From NCBI GenBank assembly GCA_000381605.1, contig KB906754.1, forward strand, positions 889,147 through 953,146: a stretch of DNA of 64,000 bases, read 5' to 3'. The DNA comes from Acidobacteriaceae bacterium KBS 89. GTDB taxonomy: Bacteria > Acidobacteriota > Terriglobia > Terriglobales > Acidobacteriaceae. Below, piece by piece: positions 47,075 to 56,615 of the stretch. The notes below the pieces were generated by a model, which was given only the letters and a program-made list of their open reading frames with translations, searched no databases and was not told the DNA's origin. The position numbers were made by a program, and so were the translations under genes. Numbering within the stretch: the stretch's first letter is position 1; every line of letters starts with the position of its first letter.

Positions 47075-50000
47075 ATGAGCCACAAGTCTGAAGCCGAGTA
47101 CATCGCTCACACTCACAACACGGCGCGTTTCTTTGTGGAGAACAGGCAACTTTCGCTGGTCCTCCTGGTCGCGCTCTGCGTGTGGGGCTGGTACGGCTTT
47201 CAGCAGATGCCAAAGCGCAAAGACCCGAAGATCCCAGTGCGGGTGGCGCTGGCTTACACACAGTGGCCAGGGGCGACGGCACAGGAGGTCGAACAACTCG
47301 TCACCAGGCAAATCGAGCAGACGATGGCTCAGAACTCCTTTTTGAAGCCACCCTCGGCTTCTGACTTTGGCATTCGCTCATTCAGTTTTCCTTCGCTCTC
47401 GATGGTCTACGTCCAGCTCGACGACCAAGTGACCGATCCAAAGAAGCAGTTCACCGACATGAATCTGAAGTTGAATGCGCTCAATCCCTCGCTGCCGCAG
47501 GGTGCAGGGCCTATTCAGTTCAACAGTGATTTTGGTGATACCGCAGCGTTGATGCTCACCGTAGCCAGCCCGCCAGCGAATGAGGTCGAGGTCGCTTTGC
47601 GGGCGAGGGCGATTCGTAGTGCTATCGAGAAGGCGCGTGCCGAGGGGCCACGAAAGTCCCAACGACCGCGAGTAGCCATTGTGAACGCATTTCCTTTGTC
47701 GGTGTCCGCTTCCCTGGTACGGGAGTCTTTCGTCTCGCTTATCCAGGCAGCTGTGCAAACCAAGATGATCTCTGATCCTCATTTTTTTGAGGGTAGCGGG
47801 TTTATCGGAGTCGATGTGGCCACGTCTTTGTCTGATGAAGAGCTCCGCAAAGGGGGAGATCGATTGGCATCAGAGAAGTTGCATCGGTCCGAGATTCACC
47901 CCGATGCGTGGCCTACAGCGTTCATACGTAATCCCGAGGACTCAGAGGCGAGACTGGCTGCGGTAGCGGGAGAGAGATACTCCTATCGTGAACTCGATGA
48001 TTACACCGACCTGATCAGCAGGACCATTCAGGGCGCTCCGGAAGTGGCCAAGATCGACCGCAAGGGAGTGCTGCCGGAACAAATCTATCTCGACTACTCC
48101 CAGGAACGACTGGCCCAGTATGGAATGACTCCTTCCAAACTGAAGGACGTACTTGGTGCGCGCAACACGACACTACCTGGAGGACAGCTTGAGGTCGGTC
48201 CTTCGAGCATTCAGATCGACCCTTCGGGGAAGTTTACGGATCCGCGGCAGATTGGAGATGTGATCGTCGGTGCTTCTTCTTCCGCCGCGCAAAGCCCGGT
48301 CTACCTTCGCGATCTCGTGGACATCTCTCGTGCCTATCAAAGTCCTGTACGGTACCTGAACTATCTCACCTGGGCGGACAAGGAAGGACGCTGGCACCGC
48401 AGCCGCGCTGTAACGATCGCAGTCCAGGTAAAAGATGGTGCGCAGATCGACGCCTTTGGGCGAAGCGTCGATGAGAAGCTTGCCGCAGTTAAGCAATATC
48501 TGCCAGATGACCTGGTCTTCGCACGCACCTCCGATCAGCCGCTGCAGGTGAAAGAAAACATCAGCTTGTTTATGGATTCACTCTATGAGGCCATCGTTCT
48601 TGTAGTTCTGGTGTCGTGGATTGGTTTCTGGGAATGGCGGTCCGCCCTGCTGATGGCCATATCTATTCCAGTGACACTGGCGATGACCTTCGGCGTGTTA
48701 TATCTGATCGGCATTGATATCCAGCAGGTTTCAGTGGCCACCTTGATCATCGCTCTCGGGTTGTTAGTCGATGATCCGGTGATTGCAGGGGACTCCATCA
48801 AGCGCGCACTTGCCGAAGGACATCCGAGCATCATTGCCGCATGGCTGGGTCCCACAAAGCTTGCAGCTGCGATTATGTATGCGACCGTCACCAACATCGT
48901 GGCCTATCTGCCCTTCCTTATGGTTACCGGAAGCACGGGCGAATTTCTCTTCAGCCTGCCAATCGTCATGACGGTGGCCCTGGTTGCTTCACGTCTGGTT
49001 TCGATGACCTTCCTTCCCGTGCTCGGGTATTACCTGCTTCGCCCGGAAAAGAAAGCTGAGGAGTCGCTGGAGGAGCAACGCAAGCACGGCTTCTTCGGCC
49101 TGTATGCGAGTGCGGCAAAATACTCGATCGAACATCGCTGGAAGTTCTTCTTCGCTTCGCTCTTGTTTCTTGCCGCCGGCGTCCTGATCTTTTCAAAGTT
49201 GAGTACGTCTTTCTTTCCCGAGGACGTGCAGTACTGGTCGTACATTGACGTCTGGCTGCCGAACGATGCGAATATTGGAGCTACGAACGAGACTAGTCTC
49301 AAGGCGGAACAGATTGTCCGGGAACAGGCCGCTCGTTTTTCGAAGGATTATGAGCGTCAGTTGAAACATGGCGATCTATTGCGCTACATCACGACCTTCG
49401 TTGGCGGAGGCGGGCCACGGTTCTGGTTTTCGGCATCTCCGCAAGGCCAACAGTTGAACTATGCGCAGGTCCTGATCGAGGTCAGCGACAAAGAGATGAC
49501 GCCGGCGTTTATTAAACAATTGCAACCGGTATTGACGTCGTCTATTCCAGGAGCACGGCTCGATGCGCGCCAGTTGCTCACCAATCCTCTGGACTACCCG
49601 ATCGAAATTCGCGTATCCAGCACTGCTGATTTAAGTGCTCAGCAAGAGCCGGAAGACATTCGCGGGCTGCGTGCTGTGGCGGCGAAAGTTGAAGATATTT
49701 TGCGCTCTGTTCCTATCGCAGAGCGTACTCGCAATGAATGGGGAGAGGCGAGCGCGCAGATTGCACTGACCATCGACCCGGACCGCGCAAACCTTGCCGG
49801 AATCACGAATATGGATGTGGCGAACTCTTCGACCGCGGGAATTAGCGGCTCTGCTGTTGGTGTCCTGCAGGAAGGCCAGAAGCAGATCCCAGTCGTCGCC
49901 CGCCTGCGAATGGATGAACGGGCCCAACTCTCGGACGTTCAGGACCTTTACGTTTACGGGTCGCAGGACAGCAACAAGATCAAGCTCGCGCAAATTTCGA

Positions 50001-50767
50001 ATGTTGACCACGAACTCGTGAATGGTCGCATCGTGCGTCTGGAGCAATTCCGCACAATCAATGTGCGCAGCTTCCCGGTCTCCGGCCACTTGAGTTCAGA
50101 GGTGCTGAAGGCTGCTATGCCGAGGTTACGTGCATTGGAAGCGACGCTGCCACCTGGCTACAAGATCCAAATTGGCGGCGAATACGATAAGACAAAGAAC
50201 GGCTTCCGAAACCTTGCCATGGTCATGGTGATCTCCATTGCAGCAGTCTTTATGGCCCTTGTCTTTCAATTCAAGAACGCTATCAAACCTGTACTGGTGT
50301 TAGCCGCTGCGCCGTACGGGATGATCGGGGCCTTTGCCGCACTGTGGATTATGGGTGAGCCTTTCGGCTTCATGGCTTTTCTGGGCGTGGCCAGCCTGGT
50401 AGGCGTCATCGTCAGTCACTCGATTGTTCTCTTCGACTTCATTGAGGAACGGAGAATTGCAGGCGACGACTTTGAACTGGCGCTGATTGATGCGGGCATT
50501 CTCCGCCTTCGCCCTGTGTTGATCACCGTGTTTGCTACCGTACTGGCGCTGGTGCCGTTGGCCGCGCACGGCGGTCCACTTTGGAAACCACTCTGTTATG
50601 CCCAGATAGGCGGTCTGCTGGTCGCGACCGTGGTCACGAAACTTCAGGTTCCGGTAATGTACGCAATTTTTGTACTTGATCTCAAAATTCTGAAATGGGA
50701 TGCAACAGAAAGTAAGCCCGTCACTCAAGCGAACATCGCGTCAGTACCACAAGCTGAGGGCCGATGA
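47075..50767 (+). CDS. RND-family efflux pump, inner-membrane subunit with extra porter insert
   Basis: 1230 residues, about 180 longer than AcrB. Twelve membrane helices in two halves, with proton-relay acids in TM4 (GLLVDDPVIAGDS). Most extra length lies between about residues 170 and 305, inside the first porter domain, between QFNSDFGDTAALMLTVAS and SYRELDDYTDLISRT. The insert has segments RPRVAIVNAFPLSVSASLVR and HPDAWPTAFIRNPEDSEARL. It exports toxic compounds from periplasm or membrane using proton flow; substrate unknown. Completes the three-gene pump. Confidence 0.92.
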   Translation: MSHKSEAEYIAHTHNTARFFVENRQLSLVLLVALCVWGWYGFQQMPKRKDPKIPVRVALAYTQWPGATAQEVEQLVTRQIEQTMAQNSFLKPPSASDFGIRSFSFPSLSMVYVQLDDQVTDPKKQFTDMNLKLNALNPSLPQGAGPIQFNSDFGDTAALMLTVASPPANEVEVALRARAIRSAIEKARAEGPRKSQRPRVAIVNAFPLSVSASLVRESFVSLIQAAVQTKMISDPHFFEGSGFIGVDVATSLSDEELRKGGDRLASEKLHRSEIHPDAWPTAFIRNPEDSEARLAAVAGERYSYRELDDYTDLISRTIQGAPEVAKIDRKGVLPEQIYLDYSQERLAQYGMTPSKLKDVLGARNTTLPGGQLEVGPSSIQIDPSGKFTDPRQIGDVIVGASSSAAQSPVYLRDLVDISRAYQSPVRYLNYLTWADKEGRWHRSRAVTIAVQVKDGAQIDAFGRSVDEKLAAVKQYLPDDLVFARTSDQPLQVKENISLFMDSLYEAIVLVVLVSWIGFWEWRSALLMAISIPVTLAMTFGVLYLIGIDIQQVSVATLIIALGLLVDDPVIAGDSIKRALAEGHPSIIAAWLGPTKLAAAIMYATVTNIVAYLPFLMVTGSTGEFLFSLPIVMTVALVASRLVSMTFLPVLGYYLLRPEKKAEESLEEQRKHGFFGLYASAAKYSIEHRWKFFFASLLFLAAGVLIFSKLSTSFFPEDVQYWSYIDVWLPNDANIGATNETSLKAEQIVREQAARFSKDYERQLKHGDLLRYITTFVGGGGPRFWFSASPQGQQLNYAQVLIEVSDKEMTPAFIKQLQPVLTSSIPGARLDARQLLTNPLDYPIEIRVSSTADLSAQQEPEDIRGLRAVAAKVEDILRSVPIAERTRNEWGEASAQIALTIDPDRANLAGITNMDVANSSTAGISGSAVGVLQEGQKQIPVVARLRMDERAQLSDVQDLYVYGSQDSNKIKLAQISNVDHELVNGRIVRLEQFRTINVRSFPVSGHLSSEVLKAAMPRLRALEATLPPGYKIQIGGEYDKTKNGFRNLAMVMVISIAAVFMALVFQFKNAIKPVLVLAAAPYGMIGAFAALWIMGEPFGFMAFLGVASLVGVIVSHSIVLFDFIEERRIAGDDFELALIDAGILRLRPVLITVFATVLALVPLAAHGGPLWKPLCYAQIGGLLVATVVTKLQVPVMYAIFVLDLKILKWDATESKPVTQANIASVPQAEGR

Positions 50768-50826
50768 GGGCTCCAGACCATCTCCCAAGACAGTTAGGTG
50801 TCAATTTTGGTCGGTGCAGCAAACCG

Positions 50827-53559
50827 CTAAACCGACATGGTTTCTTCCTCTTGGGTATGCCCCTTCGCGAAGGCGCCTGATTTACCGGCGTTTAGAAGCT
50901 GCGTTCCGTCGATGCGGCCGAAAAGCTCAATCAGCTTTCCGACGAGGCCAGTCCATCCGGTCTGGTGGCTCGCTCCCAAACCCGCACCGTTGTCGCCGTG
51001 GAAGTACTCGAAGAACAGGATGTAATCCTTCCAATGGGGATCGGTCTGGAACTTCTCCGTTCCTCCATAGACCGGTCGTCGGCCGGATTTATCCTTCAAG
51101 AAGATCCGGGTCAGGCGGTTGGCAATCTCCCGAGCGACCTCGAACAGGTTCATCATCTTACCGGAGCCCGTCGGACACTCAATTTTAAAATTGTCGCCAT
51201 AGTAGAGGTAGTACGACATCAAGGCACGAATGAGGATCGCATTGACCGGCATCCATACTGGACCGCGCCAATTGGAGTTGCCTCCGAACATGCCTGTGTC
51301 TGACTCTGCCGGAAGGTAATTTACCCGATATTGCTGGCCTTGCACGTCGACGATAAAGGGATGGTCGTCATGATATCGGGACAGTGCTCGAATCCCATAC
51401 GGGCTGAGAAATTCGTTCTCATCGAGCATGCGCGTCAGAACTCGGCGTAACCTGTTCTCATTCACCAGCGCAGCTATGCCGCGTTCGTTGTATCCGAAAT
51501 GGCCGGGCCCGGTCGCATGCATGCTCTCGCCCAGTTCGGGCATGCGTTGCAAACGTTCCCGCAGAGTCTTCACTACTCGCGGTACGCGGTCGCGCTGCCA
51601 CGGCTCAATGACACTGGTGGCGCACAGGGGGAGCAGGCCGACCATGGAGCGAACCTTGAGCCGACGGGCACTACCGTCGGGGAGACGCAGAACGTCGTAG
51701 TAGAACCCATCCTCCTCGTCCCACATACCCTCCGGCCCAGTCTGATTCAGGGCCCGCGCGATCCAAATAGCATGGTCAGCGAACTTGATGGCCATGTCCT
51801 CGTACATAGGATCCTGGGCAGCTAACTCAATGGCGATCTCGAGCATGTTCTGAGCGAACATCGAAACCCAGGCTGTGCCGTCAGCCTGCTCAAGATGGCC
51901 GCCGGTGGGCAGAGGAGCGCTGCGGTCGAAGACGCCGATGTTATCCAGCCCAAGGAACCCTCCCTCAAAGAGGTTGTTGCCGTAACGGTCTTTACGGTTC
52001 ACCCACCAGCTGAAGTTCAGCGTCAGCTTGGCGAAGGAGCGCTTGAGGAACTCTATGTCGCCTTTCCCCGTAAGAGCTTGCTCCGTCCGGAAAAGAAAGA
52101 TCGTTGCCCAGGCGTGTACCGGAGGGTTGACATCGCTGAAGTTCCATTCGTAAGCGGGGATCTGACCGGTCGGATGGAGAAAGAACTCCTGCAGCATCAA
52201 GTCGAGCTGTTCTTTGGCGAAGTCCGTGTCAACCACTGAGAGAGCAATGGTGTGGAAAGCAAGATCCCAGGCGGCATACCAGGGATATTCCCACTTGTCG
52301 GGCATCGAGATGATGTGCTGATTCACCATGTGGAACCAATCGCTGTTCCGCCCGAGGCGCCGGCGCGACTTCATCGGGTCCTCATCATGCTCTCTAAGCC
52401 ATAAGTCCACGTCGAAGAAGAAATACTGTTTGCTCCATAGCATTCCGGCCATGGCCTGACGCATGACGAGAGCTTCATCTGCGCTGACACGGGTTGGGGT
52501 TACGCATTTGTAGAACTCATCTGCCTCACGCTGACGGGCCTGTACGATGTCAGCAAAGCTCTTGAACGCGTCGCCCATGGCCGCAGGCGCCAGATTGCTT
52601 AGCCGCAAACGGATCGTGGCCGTCTTTCCTGCCCCGACATTCAACTGATAGTGTGCGGAAGATTTAGTTCCCGTCTTCTCGGCGTTGACCGCGTTGCGAT
52701 TTCCCTGGACTACATAGTTATTGATTCCGTCTTTGACATAAGGTGAGGCATTGGGCGTGCCGAAGAGTCGCTCGTTGTTGGTCTCGTTCTCCGTGAACAG
52801 CAGCGGGACATCTCCCTCACAGTACAGATAGCGCTCACCAAGATCAGTGTGTGACGCTGCAACTGCCTGAGCGCCTTTCTGACCTGAGAGCTGCTTCAGA
52901 GACGGCTTGGGTGTACCAGGCCACCACGTCCAGGTGTTGCGAAACCACAGTGTCGGTAGAACATGCAAAGTGGCCGCCTCGGGCCCGCGATTACTTATGC
53001 TGATCTGGATGAGGAGATCTTCAGGCGACTGCTTGGCATATTCCACGAAGACATCAAAGTAGCGGTCTTCGTCGAACACACCCGTGTCGAGCAGTTCATA
53101 TTCCATATCGCCGCGGTTGCGCCGCCTATTTGTCTCGATCAGATTGTTATAGGGATATTCCGCCTGCGGATACTTGTACAAATATTTCATGTACGAATGC
53201 GTGGGCGTGCTGTCGAGGTAGAAGTAGTACTCCTTAACGTCTTCGCCGTGGTTGGCCTCGCTGTTCGTGAGGCCGAACATACGTTCCTTGAGGATAGGGT
53301 CCTTGCCATTCCACAGCGCGACCGCAAAACATAGCAGCTGCTTGTCATCGCTGACACCAGCAAGACCATCTTCACCCCAATGGTATGCCCGCGACCGGGC
53401 CTGGTCGTGTGTGAAGTAGTCCCAGGCATTTCCATCCTGGCTGTAGTCCTCGCGAACCGTACCCCACTGCCGCTCGCTAAGGTAAGGTCCCCACATCTTC
53501 CATGGCGCCTTGGCGTCACGCGCCTCTTCTAGTCTGGCTGATTCCGAATCTGGGAGCAT
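50827..53559 (-). CDS. MGH1-like (GH63-related) glycoside hydrolase
   Basis: 910 residues. An N-terminal beta domain (about 1-330; WGPYLSERQWGTVREDYSQDGNAWDYF, SRAYHWGEDGLAGVSDDKQ) precedes an (alpha/alpha)6 barrel with HVWATIFLFR-type helices and KWEYPWYAAWDLAFHTIALS. The acidic segments near GPVWMPVNAIL and FFEYFHGDNGAGLGASHQTGWTGL are typical of the family, which trims alpha-glucosides or mannosylglycerate. No signal peptide, so cytoplasmic. ATG 53559 (GAGG upstream) is preferred over GTG 53595. Substrate unknown. Confidence 0.85.
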   Translation of the reverse strand: MLPDSESARLEEARDAKAPWKMWGPYLSERQWGTVREDYSQDGNAWDYFTHDQARSRAYHWGEDGLAGVSDDKQLLCFAVALWNGKDPILKERMFGLTNSEANHGEDVKEYYFYLDSTPTHSYMKYLYKYPQAEYPYNNLIETNRRRNRGDMEYELLDTGVFDEDRYFDVFVEYAKQSPEDLLIQISISNRGPEAATLHVLPTLWFRNTWTWWPGTPKPSLKQLSGQKGAQAVAASHTDLGERYLYCEGDVPLLFTENETNNERLFGTPNASPYVKDGINNYVVQGNRNAVNAEKTGTKSSAHYQLNVGAGKTATIRLRLSNLAPAAMGDAFKSFADIVQARQREADEFYKCVTPTRVSADEALVMRQAMAGMLWSKQYFFFDVDLWLREHDEDPMKSRRRLGRNSDWFHMVNQHIISMPDKWEYPWYAAWDLAFHTIALSVVDTDFAKEQLDLMLQEFFLHPTGQIPAYEWNFSDVNPPVHAWATIFLFRTEQALTGKGDIEFLKRSFAKLTLNFSWWVNRKDRYGNNLFEGGFLGLDNIGVFDRSAPLPTGGHLEQADGTAWVSMFAQNMLEIAIELAAQDPMYEDMAIKFADHAIWIARALNQTGPEGMWDEEDGFYYDVLRLPDGSARRLKVRSMVGLLPLCATSVIEPWQRDRVPRVVKTLRERLQRMPELGESMHATGPGHFGYNERGIAALVNENRLRRVLTRMLDENEFLSPYGIRALSRYHDDHPFIVDVQGQQYRVNYLPAESDTGMFGGNSNWRGPVWMPVNAILIRALMSYYLYYGDNFKIECPTGSGKMMNLFEVAREIANRLTRIFLKDKSGRRPVYGGTEKFQTDPHWKDYILFFEYFHGDNGAGLGASHQTGWTGLVGKLIELFGRIDGTQLLNAGKSGAFAKGHTQEEETMSV

Positions 53560-54003
53560 TTGCGCCTCGTTTCGTTTGGCGACGCGCCCCACCACTTATG
53601 GCGGCGCGCGACTGAATATTATCCTTGTTCACGGATAGCCCGTCACCAAAATCCTTGACCTTTGTTCCCCCTTGGGGTTTGCCCACCCAGGAGGACTGCC
53701 ATGCTTCTTAGATATTCCGATAGACGCCGCCGAACCGAATATCGGTGCCATTACTGTAGCTGAATTTTGAGATTGGCGCTTGGCAATGGGGATCGCAACG
53801 ATGTCGCCTGGACGGGAGTTGTTCTAGCTGAGTGGGTTTTGTATGCCGCACGTACTTTGTCTTCCCACCGAACCAGAAACTGCTTGATGGGCTTTCCTTT
53901 TCGTGTATGAAATGACATGCATGTTCGTCTTTTTTGTTCGCGGGTTGAAGTCGGCTAGAGTAAATGAAAGCAATCGTTGCAAGAAAAGGTCCTCCGTCAA
54001 GTT
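53560..54003. other. 444-base gap: promoters of the MGH1 and GH95 genes, and a tiny frame
   Basis: Divergent promoters for the two glycosidase genes lie here. The only coding candidate is a 20-codon frame at 53701-53763 with a perfect AGGAGG ribosome site (see findings). I see no terminator or repeat. The + strand is AT-richer than neighbouring genes, and GC skew turns negative around here. Confidence 0.45.
53701..53763 (+). CDS. Possible 20-residue microprotein
   Basis: ATG 53701 to TGA 53761-53763, preceded by AGGAGG with an ideal 6-base spacer. The peptide is arginine-rich and ends in a Cys-x-x-Cys pair (EYRCHYCS). The frame reopens for about 48 codons after the stop, so it could also be the start of a decayed longer gene. 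Weak support, no homology known to me. Confidence 0.25.
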   Translation: MLLRYSDRRRRTEYRCHYCS

Positions 54004-56526
54004 ATGAGCAGATTCACGCGTCGCCGGTTTCTCGGAACAACAAGCGCCCTTCTCGGAGATCTTTCGCTACCCACACGGCTAGCCAAGGCCTTGAACGAAC
54101 CAGCAGTATCCAGGGATCTCACTCTCTGGTACGAGAAACCAGCAACCCAATGGATAGACGCGTTACCCATCGGCAATGGTCGCCTCGGCGCGATGGTCTT
54201 CGGAGGCGGTGAAGACGGAGCGTTCAACAAAGAACTCCTCCAGTTCAACGAAGACACCCTGTGGTCCGGTCAGCCTCGAGATGGCAACAACCGCGACGCA
54301 AAGAACCATCTCGCCGCCATACGCGCCGCCGTACTCGAACGGCAGGATTACCATCTCGCCGACCAACTCTGCAAAAAGATGCAGGGACTATTCGCCGAAT
54401 CCTATCAACCGCTCGGCAACCTCAGGCTGGACCTCACCCACTCCGGCCCTATCAAAAACTTTCGCCGTCAGCTCGATCTCGACACCGCCTGCGTCACCGT
54501 CTCCTACGAGGTCGAAGGCGTCCAGTTCAAACGCGAGGCCTTCGTCTCCGCCCCCGATCAGGTGCTCGTACTACGCGTCACCGGCAGCAAACTCCATCAG
54601 GTCAGCGGCGTTCTCACCCTGGACGGTCCGCTTCAGAAAACAGTGACGGCCCTGACAGACAACCGCCTCTTGCTCACCGGAAAAGCCGCGGCCCACATCG
54701 CAGGCGCGGGTCACCCGAACAGCGAACAGCCCGTCACCCTCTCCGATGAGCCAGGCGCCGGTATGTATTTCGCCTCCCTCGGCGAGGTTCACGTAGAAGG
54801 CGGCACCGCAACAGCCAGCGCAAATCCAACCGGAATCACAGTCGCAAACGCAACCTCATTCACCGTACTCGTGACCGCCGCAACTGGTTATCGCGGTTTT
54901 CAGCTCAAACCGGACATGTCCCTGGAAGAGGTCGCGGCCAACGCGAAGCGCCAGCTAGAAGCGGCAGCGACAAAGCCATTCGCAACTCTGTATGCGCGCC
55001 ATCTGGAAGACCACCAACGCCTGTTCCGCCGCGTCTCCCTCAGCCTCGGGACGGCGAACATCACGAAGCCCACAGGCCAGCGCCTCAAAGAGTTCGCCGC
55101 CTCGCCTGACCCCTCTCTTCTCGCACTCTACTTTCAATACGGCCGCTACCTTCTCATCAGCAGTTCACGTCCCGGCTCGCAACCCGCAAATCTGCAAGGC
55201 ATATGGAGCTACGAAATCACCCCTCCCTGGAGCTCCAACTGGACCGCCAACATTAACATCCAGATGAACTACTGGCACGCCGAGACCACAAACCTCGGTG
55301 AGTGCACCGGACCGCTCTTCGATCTCATCGACGGCCTCAGTAAAACGGGCGCCGTCACCGCTGAAGAAACCTACGGCCTCCCCGGATGGTGCTCCCACCA
55401 CAACATCGATATCTGGCGCGCATCGAATCCCGTGGGCGAAGGAGTCGGTTCACCCACCTGGGCCAACTGGGGTATGAGCGGCCCCTGGCTCTGCGTTCAT
55501 CTCTACGAACACTATCTCTTCACCCGCAACCGCGAGTTCCTCCGCACGCGCGCCTATCCCTTTATGAAAGGCGCAGCCGAGTTCTGCCTCGCATGGTTGA
55601 TCGAAGACGGCAAAGGACACCTCACAACCTGCCCATCCGAGTCGACCGAAAACAACTTCGTCGCCCCCGACGGCAAACCCGCTATGACCAGCGCCGGGTG
55701 CACCATGGACATGGCGCTCACCCGCGAGCTCTTTGCTAACTGTAGCGCCGCCTCAAAGGAACTGGGCAGCGATGCCGATTTTGCAGCAAAGCTCGACGCG
55801 GCCGTCACCCGTCTAATCCCTTATCAGGTAGGCAGGTACGGCCAACTGCAGGAATGGTCAGTTGACTTCGAAGAAGCCACACCGGGCCAGCGTCACATGT
55901 CCCACTTGTATCCGCTCTACCCGGGCAATCAGATCAGTCCGCGCCGTACGCCTGAACTCGCCCGCGCCGCACGCATCTCCCTCGAACGCCGTCTAGAGAA
56001 TGGCGGCGCCTACACGGGATGGAGCCGCGCGTGGGCCATCGCCTTCTGGACCCGTCTCCTCGACGGCGACAAGGCATGGGAGTCGCTCTCCATGCTCATG
56101 GAGCACAGCACCAACATCAACCTCTTCGACACCCACCCGTCGGGCAAAACCTCCATCTTTCAAATCGACGGCAACTTCGGCACGACCGCGGCCATCGCCG
56201 AGCTCTTGCTGCAGAGCCACGAAGGAACCATCGATCTTCTGCCTGCGCTGCCCACAGCGTGGCCCGAAGGCTCCGTAAAAGGTCTGCGGGCAAGAGGCGG
56301 ACTCGAGATCGACCTTCGCTGGGCCGGCGGCAAGCTCGCAGATTGCACCATTCGCCCCGATGTAACCGGCTCCCACAACCTGCGTCCGCCGCAAGGACAA
56401 ACCATCGCCACGATTAGGAACGGCGCAAAGTCTGTATCTTTTACCAATCGGCATGATGGAAGCTATCGCACCCAACTCGAGGCCGGTGGCACGTACCGCC
56501 TCAGTTTCTCCTCACAAACGATATAA
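54004..56526 (+). CDS. Tat-exported GH95 alpha-L-fucosidase-like glycosidase
   Basis: 840 residues. The N terminus SRFTRRRFLGTTSALL is a twin-arginine signal (RRRFLG). The GH95 layout follows: LWYEKPATQWIDALPIGNGRLGAMVFGG, FNEDTLWSGQPRDGNN, an (alpha/alpha)6 barrel with ITPPWSSNWTANINIQMNYWHAE and TCPSESTENNF, and a C-terminal DTHPSGKTSIFQIDGNFGTTAAIAELLLQS region. Family members cleave alpha-1,2-fucose or galactose from plant and other glycans by inversion. Start 54004 is the codon leading directly into the Tat motif. TatA is encoded at 28987-29199. Confidence 0.92.
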   Translation: MSRFTRRRFLGTTSALLGDLSLPTRLAKALNEPAVSRDLTLWYEKPATQWIDALPIGNGRLGAMVFGGGEDGAFNKELLQFNEDTLWSGQPRDGNNRDAKNHLAAIRAAVLERQDYHLADQLCKKMQGLFAESYQPLGNLRLDLTHSGPIKNFRRQLDLDTACVTVSYEVEGVQFKREAFVSAPDQVLVLRVTGSKLHQVSGVLTLDGPLQKTVTALTDNRLLLTGKAAAHIAGAGHPNSEQPVTLSDEPGAGMYFASLGEVHVEGGTATASANPTGITVANATSFTVLVTAATGYRGFQLKPDMSLEEVAANAKRQLEAAATKPFATLYARHLEDHQRLFRRVSLSLGTANITKPTGQRLKEFAASPDPSLLALYFQYGRYLLISSSRPGSQPANLQGIWSYEITPPWSSNWTANINIQMNYWHAETTNLGECTGPLFDLIDGLSKTGAVTAEETYGLPGWCSHHNIDIWRASNPVGEGVGSPTWANWGMSGPWLCVHLYEHYLFTRNREFLRTRAYPFMKGAAEFCLAWLIEDGKGHLTTCPSESTENNFVAPDGKPAMTSAGCTMDMALTRELFANCSAASKELGSDADFAAKLDAAVTRLIPYQVGRYGQLQEWSVDFEEATPGQRHMSHLYPLYPGNQISPRRTPELARAARISLERRLENGGAYTGWSRAWAIAFWTRLLDGDKAWESLSMLMEHSTNINLFDTHPSGKTSIFQIDGNFGTTAAIAELLLQSHEGTIDLLPALPTAWPEGSVKGLRARGGLEIDLRWAGGKLADCTIRPDVTGSHNLRPPQGQTIATIRNGAKSVSFTNRHDGSYRTQLEAGGTYRLSFSSQTI

Positions 56527-56568
56527 ACGACTTTTACGCGCGGGCAATTGGTGGGACCCGCCCAAGAA

Positions 56569-56601
56569 CAAGCGTGCCGCCCCGCGGGGAAGGCAGACTT
56601 G
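56569..56601. terminator. Imperfect hairpin between convergent genes
   Basis: CAAG...CTTG, TGCC...GGCA and CCCC...GGGG pair in order around a CGC loop, giving an interrupted stem in the short gap between the GH95 and amidohydrolase 3' ends. No clear T-run on either side, so its terminator role is tentative. Confidence 0.35.
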
Positions 56602-56615
56602 TTCGAGCGGAGGTT

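Noticed and set aside
53596..53700. Duplicate of the tRNA-Arg 3' end as an attachment site
   Set aside because: GCGCCCCACCA-like string near 53585 shares only a few bases with the tRNA 3' end; no real direct repeat.
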